Below, in pieces: positions 1-5,625 of a stretch of DNA of 33,285 nt. Each line of letters starts with the position of its first letter. Position 1 is the stretch's first letter. The DNA is taken from contig JACREQ010000049.1 in the NCBI GenBank assembly GCA_016218155.1, positions 1-33,285 of the forward strand, given 5' to 3'. Source of the DNA: Bacteroidia bacterium. Lineage in GTDB: Bacteria > Bacteroidota > Bacteroidia > Bacteroidales > GWA2-32-17. The translations under genes were made by a program, and so were the position numbers. The notes under the pieces are model-generated. The model searched no databases and was not told where the DNA came from. It saw only the letters and a program-made list of their open reading frames with translations.

Positions 1-722
1 AAGAACAAAACAGCGGTAAGTCAACCTTTATTCGTTGGCTTTGTCCTAACATATTACAACAATACATGGCAGAAAATATATCAACTGACAAAGATAGTTT
101 GATTGCACTTTGTGAAAATTTTATAATTAATATGGATGAGTTGGCAACATTATCAAGGGCAGAAATTAATAGTTTGAAAAGTATGTTCAGTAAAGAGACA
201 ATTAAAATCCGTAGACCTTACGACAAAAGTCCTACTTCAGCTTCAAGACGTGCCAGTTTCTTTGGATCAACCAATAAAGCAGAATTTCTTACAGATGAAA
301 CCGGAAGTGTCCGTTGGCTTTGTTTTGAATTAACAGGCAGAATAAACTGGGATTATAAAAAAGATTTGAGTGTTGATGATATTTGGAGACAAGCATATAC
401 TCTTTACAAGCAAGGCTTCAAATACGAGCTTACAGCTGATGAGATAAAGGTAAATGACGAAGCGAATCAACAATATCAAATTACCACTCCTGAAATAGAA
501 TTTCTTCAAAAACATTTCCTACCTGGAACAAAAGATGACAATGATGTATTTTATCAGGCTACAGATTTCTTAACTTACATTGGAGAAAAATATCCGGGAG
601 TAAAACTTAATCTTAATAACATAGGAAAAGGTTTAAAAATTCTTGGCTTTATTCGAATCTCAAAACGGACAGAAAAATATCCGGTAAAAGGATACTATAC
701 AAAATTTAACCATACTTTCTAA
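1..722 (+). CDS. VapE/VirE-like P-loop ATPase, C-terminal part (5' end outside window)
   Basis: The reading frame is open from base 3, upstream of the first ATG at 66, and encodes a Walker A loop (EQNSGKST) before that ATG, so the real start lies outside the window. Downstream are a Walker B-like stretch (INMDELATLSR), then a KSMFS...PYDKS segment and FGSTNKAEFLTDETGSVRW, the arrangement typical of virulence-associated protein E family (Pfam VirE) NTPases. The last ~100 residues resemble the DUF3874 tail often found in Bacteroidetes members. These proteins are primase/helicase-like ATPases of phages, satellites and integrative elements. The downstream recombinase agrees with a mobile element. 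The family call is from pattern recognition; a replication role is inference. Confidence 0.75.
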   Translation, partial: EQNSGKSTFIRWLCPNILQQYMAENISTDKDSLIALCENFIINMDELATLSRAEINSLKSMFSKETIKIRRPYDKSPTSASRRASFFGSTNKAEFLTDETGSVRWLCFELTGRINWDYKKDLSVDDIWRQAYTLYKQGFKYELTADEIKVNDEANQQYQITTPEIEFLQKHFLPGTKDDNDVFYQATDFLTYIGEKYPGVKLNLNNIGKGLKILGFIRISKRTEKYPVKGYYTKFNHTF

Positions 723-737
723 AATCTCATTTTTACC

Positions 738-868
738 ATGACTACATTACTACATCTCTGCAAATATTTACTTATTAATACTTTCTATGTAGTAAGGTTA
801 AAAATATTCTTTACTACAAGGTTACTACCTTACTATTATATTGTTATTTGTAGTTATGTAGTAGTCAT
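738..868. repeat. Cluster of TTACTAC / GTAGTAA direct and inverted repeats
   Basis: TTACTAC occurs at 747-753, 811-817 and 822-828, with a variant at 830-835. The reverse form GTAGTAA is at 789-795, and GTAGTAGTCAT at 858-868. TTACTACAT (747-755) and ATGTAGTAA (787-795) are a perfect 9-bp inverted repeat. ATGACTAC (738-745) and GTAGTCAT (861-868) form an outer 8-bp pair. The cluster lies between the VapE-like gene and the next gene. It could be an operator array, replication origin or recombination region of the element; no choice can be made from sequence. Confidence 0.6.
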
Positions 869-941
869 AGTAGGTGGGTTTTTCAGAGTATAATTCATTT
901 TATAAATCAAAAGTGTTTTTAACTATAAAAAATATAAACAA

Positions 942-1760
942 ATGACAAAAACAACTGGAATCCGACTTGAAGTTCCGCAGCATTTATATGATAAATTGCA
1001 GGAAGAACAGGAGTATCGCACACCTAACACAGGTAAAAAACCTTCACTTGCATCTATTATTCTTGACTTTTGCAACGAAAAACTAGACAACAATGTACAT
1101 GAACATTTTAATGTACATGAAAGTGCACACAATTCAGTAGCTACAAATAAAACCGATTCCAAACTTGAAAAACAGCTTAAAAACTGGGAAGAAAAGCTTG
1201 CAAAATGGGACAATTCATTGAAAGAGCGTGAAAGAAAATCAAAAGAACTTGAGAAAATAATTTACCAGGAAAGAATGGAAGTTATGGATATGAGAAATAA
1301 GGTACTTGATGAAAGAGAGAAGGTTTATCAAAATGCCCTTGCAGGTTCAGAAACATTGGTAGACAACAAATTCCTACATGCAGAATTAAAGCATAAAGAT
1401 GAAAAGATTAAACAACTTGAAAAGGATCAAGCTTACGATAGAAGTAAGTTGTTACGAACTATTGAAAAAAATAACAAAGAAGAAACAAAATCCATTTGGG
1501 ATCATATAAAAGACAATTTACCCTTAATTATTGGTGGCTTTACATTATTAGGAGCATATCTACTTTCCAAAAAAGATAACAAGCCAAAACTGCCAAAAGA
1601 AATGGATGGATTGGTTAATATGATTAATCAAATGGACGAACAAGGCAAAAAAATAATTGCCGAGAAATTAATTTCCTTTACAGAACAACATACTGAAGTA
1701 GAAAAAAAGAAAAATGAGACTACAGAAGAACAAAAACCACCATTTCAATTAAAAATATAA
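942..1760 (+). CDS. Unknown protein: small N-terminal domain, coiled coil, one membrane helix
   Basis: I do not recognise the family. Residues 1-50 (TGIRLEVPQHLYDKLQ... SLASIILDFCNEKL) look like a short beta-helix-helix, possibly a ribbon-helix-helix DNA-binding domain. Residues ~73-182 are highly charged heptad-like sequence rich in K and E, a probable long coiled coil. Residues ~193-209 (LPLIIGGFTLLGAYLLS) form one hydrophobic helix, followed by a lysine-rich cytoplasmic-type tail. Residues 51-60 contain a VHE...VHE repeat encoded by a 12-bp direct repeat. A DNA-binding head joined to a coiled coil and membrane anchor would fit a partition, tethering or mobilisation accessory protein, but this is inference. 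A terminator-like hairpin follows the stop. Confidence 0.8.
   Translation: MTKTTGIRLEVPQHLYDKLQEEQEYRTPNTGKKPSLASIILDFCNEKLDNNVHEHFNVHESAHNSVATNKTDSKLEKQLKNWEEKLAKWDNSLKERERKSKELEKIIYQERMEVMDMRNKVLDEREKVYQNALAGSETLVDNKFLHAELKHKDEKIKQLEKDQAYDRSKLLRTIEKNNKEETKSIWDHIKDNLPLIIGGFTLLGAYLLSKKDNKPKLPKEMDGLVNMINQMDEQGKKIIAEKLISFTEQHTEVEKKKNETTEEQKPPFQLKI
1092..1121 (+). repeat. 12-bp direct repeat AATGTACATGAA, 18-bp period, inside the coding sequence
   Basis: Identical copies at 1092-1103 and 1110-1121 encode the NVHE repeats of the coiled-coil protein. The core ATGTACA recurs in the non-coding blocks around the recombinase gene (1850-1856, 1903-1909, 3470-3476). Confidence 0.6.
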
Positions 1761-1773
1761 CAAATTACATCTA

Positions 1774-1799
1774 GGCTGGCATTTTAGCCAGCCATTTTT
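1774..1799 (+). terminator. Intrinsic terminator after the coiled-coil gene
   Basis: A perfect 7-bp stem GGCTGGC/GCCAGCC with an ATTTTA loop (stems 1774-1780 and 1787-1793) is followed by ATTTTT. It lies 13 bases after the stop codon, on the coding strand. Confidence 0.85.
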
Positions 1800-1912
1800 C
1801 TATTTTGGATATTTTTTGAGTGATTTTTATGTGCGAAACTCCAATTTTCATGTACAAAACATAAAATTCTGAGTGTTTTTTGGTCATAAAACGGATGTTT
1901 TGATGTACAGTT
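1774..1912 (+). repeat. Upstream copy of a ~140 bp intergenic block flanking the recombinase gene
   Basis: The block starts with the terminator hairpin, contains a 24-bp segment at 1861-1884 identical to 3417-3440, and ends in GTACAGTT (1905-1912), also found at 3461-3468. Offsets of the 24-mer and GTACAGTT from the hairpin are 87 and 131 here, and 86 and 130 in the other copy, so the whole block is collinear although diverged between the landmarks. With flanking sequence it makes up most of the gene-free stretch 1761-2056. Confidence 0.8.
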
Positions 1913-2009
1913 TCTAAAATTCAATGTTCAATTGAGGCTAAGTTTCAATTTTTTGAAATGAAATTATCAAGTGTCCATTCTCAAAATAATGTTTTGCATA
2001 ATTGTTCAA

Positions 2010-2030
2010 GCAGCAAAAGCTGCGGTTTTT
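2010..2030 (+). terminator. Terminator-like hairpin in the recombinase leader
   Basis: GCAGC-AAAA-GCTGC (2010-2023) followed by GG and five T residues ends 26 bases before the recombinase ATG. It may act as an attenuator or insulate the recombinase gene from read-through; the stem is only 5 bp. Confidence 0.45.
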
Positions 2031-2056
2031 AGTATTAACTTAAATAATTATGTGAA

Positions 2057-3295
2057 ATGAGTACAAAACCTAAATTGAATTTCTTGTTTTATATCAAGAG
2101 AACAAAACTTTTAAAAAATGGAGAAGCTCCCATCCATGTGAAAATTAGAATTGGTTGGCAAAAAGTCGACTTTGGAATTTTAAAATCTGTAAAACCGGAT
2201 CTTTGGGATGTCAAAACGAAAGAAATAATCGGAAATTCTGAATTAGCAAAAGAAATTAACGGTGAAATTCTCAAACTTAGTGAACAAATCAAATATCATT
2301 TCAATTTCATGAATAAAAAAGGATATGAAATTACAGCCGTTGGATTAAAAAATGCAATTCTGGGAATACAACCTGAAGAGAAAAAATTTATTGCGATTTT
2401 TGAAGAACATAATACACTTGTTAAAAAACTTATTGGAAGAGATTTTGCACCAGCCACACATCAGCGATACCAAACATGCGTTTCGCATTTGCGGAATTAT
2501 ATAAATTTGAAATATAATACAAAGGATTTACCATTAGGCAGAATCGACCCATATTTTATTACTGGTTTTGAAATGTATTTAAAAATTCAACGTAGCTGTA
2601 GTCACAATACAACTGTTAGATATTTAAGAAATATAAGAAAAATCGTTAAACTTTGTTTTGCAAATGGGTGGATAAAGCAAGATCCATTTGTTTACATTAA
2701 ACTGAAGTTAAAGACAGTGAATACAGAATTTCTTTCGGAAGAAGAACTTAATACAATAAACGGAAAGAATTTTAAATTTGAAAGACTGCAACAAGTGGCA
2801 GATGTTTTTCTTTTTGCATGTTTTACCGGTTATGCATATTCTGATTTAAAACTTTTAACAATAGATAACCTTGTAAAGGAAGAAAACGGGCAAGAATGGA
2901 TTCATGCAAGAAGACAAAAAACGGATATGTTATCACATGTACCAATACTTCCAATTGTTAGAAATATTTTAGACAAATATAAAAATCACGATTATTGCTT
3001 AAAGCATAATGTGCTTTTGCCTGTGCTCTCAAATCAGAAATTGAACGCTTATTTGAAAGAGATTGCAGATATTTGTGGAATAACAAAGAACATTACTTGT
3101 CATGTAGCCAGGCATACTTTCGCAACAACGGTCACATTAAATAATGATATTCCTATAGAAAGTGTATCGAAAATGCTTGGGCATAGCTCTATTAGTATGA
3201 CACAGAATTATGCAAAGTTGCTTGATAAAAAGGTAGGTTTTGATATGAATAAAATCAGAGAGAAGTATTCTTTTGATAGAACCTGTATTTCTTAA
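2057..3295 (+). CDS. Tyrosine recombinase / integrase (Bacteroidetes mobile-element type)
   Basis: This enzyme cuts and rejoins DNA at attachment sites to integrate or excise an element. The N-terminus (~1-95, FYIKRTKLLKNGEAPIHVKIRI) resembles the arm-type DNA-binding domain of Bacteroidetes integrases. Residues ~110-215 are the SAM-like core-binding domain and ~225-400 the catalytic domain. Visible catalytic residues are K288 (RRQKTD), H349 and R352 (HVARHTF), H376 (LGHSSISMTQ) and the nucleophile Y385. The first catalytic Arg position, in the TG-L-R motif, reads TGYAYSD, with Ala260 instead of Arg. The CTnDOT integrase also lacks this Arg. The length of 412 residues is normal. It is flanked by duplicated non-coding blocks and is the likely mobility gene of the island. 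Confidence 0.93.
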   Translation: MSTKPKLNFLFYIKRTKLLKNGEAPIHVKIRIGWQKVDFGILKSVKPDLWDVKTKEIIGNSELAKEINGEILKLSEQIKYHFNFMNKKGYEITAVGLKNAILGIQPEEKKFIAIFEEHNTLVKKLIGRDFAPATHQRYQTCVSHLRNYINLKYNTKDLPLGRIDPYFITGFEMYLKIQRSCSHNTTVRYLRNIRKIVKLCFANGWIKQDPFVYIKLKLKTVNTEFLSEEELNTINGKNFKFERLQQVADVFLFACFTGYAYSDLKLLTIDNLVKEENGQEWIHARRQKTDMLSHVPILPIVRNILDKYKNHDYCLKHNVLLPVLSNQKLNAYLKEIADICGITKNITCHVARHTFATTVTLNNDIPIESVSKMLGHSSISMTQNYAKLLDKKVGFDMNKIREKYSFDRTCIS

Positions 3296-3330
3296 AAAAA
3301 AACATAATATCTTATAATTAAATAGACTTA

Positions 3331-3355
3331 GGTTGGCTTTTTTGCCAGCCTTTTT
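3331..3355 (+). terminator. Intrinsic terminator after the recombinase gene
   Basis: GGTTGGC (3331-3337), TTTTTT loop and GCCAGCC (3344-3350) pair with one G:U, followed by TTTTT. It is closely related to the hairpin at 1774-1799. Confidence 0.8.
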
Positions 3356-3468
3356 CTTATATGAGTATTTTTTGAATAAAATTAATGTTCAAAACTCAAT
3401 TTTTCAGGCACTAAATATAAAATTCTGAGTGTTTTTTGGTTAATATTTGGTTGTTTTGGTGTACAGTT
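3331..3468 (+). repeat. Downstream copy of the ~140 bp intergenic block
   Basis: Collinear with 1774-1912: terminator hairpin, an AAAACTC-AATTTT-like stretch, the 24-bp identical segment (3417-3440), and GTACAGTT (3461-3468). A further ATGTACA follows at 3470-3476. It lies between the convergent recombinase and AbiC-like genes. Confidence 0.8.
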
Positions 3469-3518
3469 GATGTACAAAATATAAAAATCAACTGGGAAAA
3501 ACAGCTATTTCTCAAAAA

Positions 3519-4259
3519 TTATATCAAAAGTTCATCCTTTAATGGAGTGAATAATTCAGACATTTTATCAAAATCTTTTAAAACTCCTTGCACGTATGGA
3601 AAATATTGAGGATTAATTGCTCTTCTCTTAAATAATTCATAAACTAATACGTGATTTACCTTTTCAAACCTACTCAACCATAACAAAAGTAACATTCTAT
3701 TCAATCTCTTATTTGTTTCAATATCAAAATCCTTATTATTATTGATGAAATAATATAGATTTATAACTGTTTGAGTTAACTCTTTTATATAATAGTTTAA
3801 TTGTATTTTATCTAAATTCTCAGACTCTATATATAAATCACTTAATTCGACAAAATCATGTGTTCTTTCTTCATAATGAGTATGAAATAGTGAAACTTTA
3901 TATAAATATGCATCTATAGCTTCAGTAGCATTAAGACCGTCATATTTAATATTAAAATCATACTGTCTTTTGATTTCAGATAATTCATTTGAGACTTGAT
4001 TATTGAACCTATCATATTTAAGTTCCTTTCTTTGAATTTGATTCGCCTGATATTGAATATAAAATGAAATAAAAAGTAAAAAACAACTCAATAAACCTAA
4101 AATTGGAGCTGTACCACCATTAAGAATACCTGAAAACGTATAACCATCTTGAAATCCATAACATTCAATAATGTTTTCTATTACTAAATATAATACTACC
4201 AAAATTATAAGAAATGTAATTATTCCAATCGTAATTGCTATTTTACTCATTCGTTCCAT
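3519..4259 (-). CDS. Two-helix membrane protein resembling putative phage abortive infection protein (AbiC-like)
   Basis: There are two N-terminal membrane helices: ~7-30, and ~50-69 after a glycine-rich loop (FSGILNGGTAPILGLLSCFLLF). The second continues into a basic, Gln-rich helix (YIQYQANQIQRKELK) and a ~170-residue mostly helical cytoplasmic part rich in Tyr, Asn and Glu. This loop-helix-Q pattern is what I associate with the putAbiC family (putative phage abortive infection proteins). The gene starts 32 bases after the chaperone-like gene and is the last gene of that operon, so it may be a membrane-acting effector. An internal Met at residue 4 is an alternative start. The family call is tentative; no catalytic motif is visible. 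Confidence 0.6.
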   Translation of the reverse strand: MERMSKIAITIGIITFLIILVVLYLVIENIIECYGFQDGYTFSGILNGGTAPILGLLSCFLLFISFYIQYQANQIQRKELKYDRFNNQVSNELSEIKRQYDFNIKYDGLNATEAIDAYLYKVSLFHTHYEERTHDFVELSDLYIESENLDKIQLNYYIKELTQTVINLYYFINNNKDFDIETNKRLNRMLLLLWLSRFEKVNHVLVYELFKRRAINPQYFPYVQGVLKDFDKMSELFTPLKDELLI

Positions 4260-4291
4260 TATTTTGTTTATTAAAATAACAATTAGTAATG

Positions 4292-4720
4292 TTATTTCTT
4301 TGCAAATAATTGTTTAAACATATCAGTTGGATTAACAATAGGCAAAATAAGGTCTGCGAACTTAGTACCAACTGCATTCTTTGCTAAAAGAGCTCGAGTA
4401 TGAGTAATTGATAAACTTAACATCGTTGTTAAAATATCATCGGGAATATCAAACACATTCTCCTCTTTTTTTAAAGTAGCTAATTCAGGGATAAGGAAAA
4501 TATTTGATGTTCTTATTTTCATTATAACTTTATTTTCACTCTGAAGTGAATATATTGCAGCTAAAAGTAGTTCTACAGTATTTTCAATAGGGTTAATATT
4601 TGTTTTCAACTCAAAACCAAGAGTAATCTGTGTCGAATCATTTAAATCAACCTGTTCATCAATAAAAAATTCAACATCTTTAATCTTTGTTATTCCTACC
4701 AGTATTTCTTTAGGTTTCAT
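4292..4720 (-). CDS. Probable SecB-like chaperone of a toxin-antitoxin-chaperone module
   Basis: The 142 residues fit the SecB layout: four beta strands (~6-20, 31-41, 46-60, 64-76), then a long helix (~94-113, PDDILTTMLSLSITHTRALL) and a final helix after an LILPIVNP turn (~124-138). The segment IFLIPEL... P..IL... HTRA... GT... LPIVNP parallels the SecB stretch F.. L.. P..LFPYARE... L.PVNF. In TAC systems such as Rv1955-Rv1956-Rv1957 of Mycobacterium tuberculosis, a SecB-like chaperone stabilises the antitoxin. The gene starts 10 bases after the XRE gene, matching that order. The fold assignment is by eye from pattern and context; a structure prediction would decide it. Confidence 0.6.
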   Translation of the reverse strand: MKPKEILVGITKIKDVEFFIDEQVDLNDSTQITLGFELKTNINPIENTVELLLAAIYSLQSENKVIMKIRTSNIFLIPELATLKKEENVFDIPDDILTTMLSLSITHTRALLAKNAVGTKFADLILPIVNPTDMFKQLFAKK

Positions 4721-4730
4721 TTTTTTATTT

Positions 4731-5144
4731 TTATGAAGCGGAAACTGAAAATTTGTTATATGGAAGAATAAATTTTGTTGAAGCAGTTCTTTCTTTTATT
4801 TCGGTACTACCCTTCATATAAGATAAACCTGACATAAGACCATATTGCATATTAAATCTATGAATTTGATCTTCTCTTACAAATTCATTCAAGTCCTGAA
4901 ATGCAATTACTGGTGCTTTGTTTACAGCTAATGAAAGTTCAATTAGTTTTTTTAAGGTATAATTGAAATTACCATTCATTACCTGTGAAACGTAGCCTTT
5001 AGTTACACCTAACTTTTCTGCAAGTTTGGTTTGATTCATTTCTTCATTACTTTCTAAATATTCAGAAACCTGTCTGAAAATTTCGTTCTGAATTGTTTCA
5101 AACCAGTATTCAGGTGTTTTAAGTAATTCTTCTCTTTTTAACAT
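4731..5144 (-). CDS. XRE-family antitoxin / autoregulator (HigA-like)
   Basis: A helix-turn-helix lies at ~38-72 (NQTKLAEKLGVTKGYVSQVMNG). An N-terminal helix (1-35) precedes it, and a ~57-residue C-terminal extension (80-137) ends in a hydrophobic-aromatic stretch, KFILPYNKFSVSAS. In HigBA-type modules with a chaperone, the antitoxin carries a C-terminal chaperone-addiction sequence, and this tail is the natural candidate. The gene follows the toxin gene by only 4 bases, the toxin-first order of HigBA. It probably represses its own promoter through the palindrome at 5540-5551. Confidence 0.75.
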   Translation of the reverse strand: MLKREELLKTPEYWFETIQNEIFRQVSEYLESNEEMNQTKLAEKLGVTKGYVSQVMNGNFNYTLKKLIELSLAVNKAPVIAFQDLNEFVREDQIHRFNMQYGLMSGLSYMKGSTEIKERTASTKFILPYNKFSVSAS

Positions 5145-5148
5145 TGCT

Positions 5149-5532
5149 TTAGTTGTTAAAATATTCTTTCTTTATTTTTCTGAAATGCTTAATATCTTTT
5201 GGTTGAGTTCCTTTTTTTCCTGCACAAACAATAATCCTTCCGGACGTTTTATCGTGAAAAAGATAAACTCTTAAATTCGCTGTTTTTATTTCATATTCCT
5301 TATTTATTTCCTTCTTAGGTGTAATATCTTTAAATTTTGTAAATGGTAAAGATTTTAAATCAGCCATTTCCTGCAATCTTGCTTGTATGGTATATAACTC
5401 TGTATTCAAGTTCCCTTCTTTTTTAATTAATTCTTCAAACTCATCAAATTCGCACTTATCATTAATAGATAGCTTGAAAACTTTAATCTTTCCCTGAATC
5501 TCTTTTATTTCATTTAACGCAAATTTAGACAT
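5149..5532 (-). CDS. HigB/RelE-superfamily toxin candidate
   Basis: The C-terminal half (~78-125) has the pattern of RelE/HigB (Gp49-like) mRNA interferases: NKEYEIKTANLRVYLFHD (strands around an R-V-Y core), then GRIIVCAGKKGTQPKDI followed by a basic terminal helix. Known members cut mRNA at the ribosome. The N-terminal ~75 residues (charged helices, EFEELIKKEG...ELYTIQARLQEM) are longer than in minimal HigB. It is the first gene of a four-gene minus-strand operon, directly followed by an XRE gene, which supports the call. No catalytic triad was assigned with confidence. Confidence 0.65.
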   Translation of the reverse strand: MSKFALNEIKEIQGKIKVFKLSINDKCEFDEFEELIKKEGNLNTELYTIQARLQEMADLKSLPFTKFKDITPKKEINKEYEIKTANLRVYLFHDKTSGRIIVCAGKKGTQPKDIKHFRKIKKEYFNN

Positions 5533-5539
5533 AATAGTT

Positions 5540-5551
5540 TAGTTATAACTA
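5540..5551. promoter_or_regulatory. Perfect 12-bp palindrome TAGTTATAACTA upstream of the toxin gene
   Basis: The palindrome ends 8 bases before the toxin start codon, in the 93-base gap between the TIR gene and the toxin operon. Its place suggests an operator for the XRE antitoxin, which may repress transcription or initiation. No binding consensus is known for this protein. Confidence 0.45.
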
Positions 5552-5625
5552 TACTTTTATAAATTTTTAATATAAATATTTTTATTTCTCACAATTTCAC
5601 ACAGTTAAAGTACTTAATTTCATGA

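Noticed and set aside
738-868. CRISPR array
   Set aside because: The repeats are only 7-9 bp, occur in both orientations, and lack regular spacers.
923-1213. Minus-strand open frame of 96 codons
   Set aside because: It is antisense to the lysine-rich coiled-coil gene; its Ser/Cys/Leu-rich composition is the mirror of the sense codons and it has no recognisable motif.
3296-3330. tRNA gene as integration target beside the integrase
   Set aside because: No cloverleaf or T-loop motif could be found in the intergenic regions around the integrase.
1774-3468. Insertion sequence or transposon ends
   Set aside because: The flanking blocks are direct repeats with terminator hairpins, no terminal inverted repeats were found, and the enclosed gene is a tyrosine recombinase, not a transposase.
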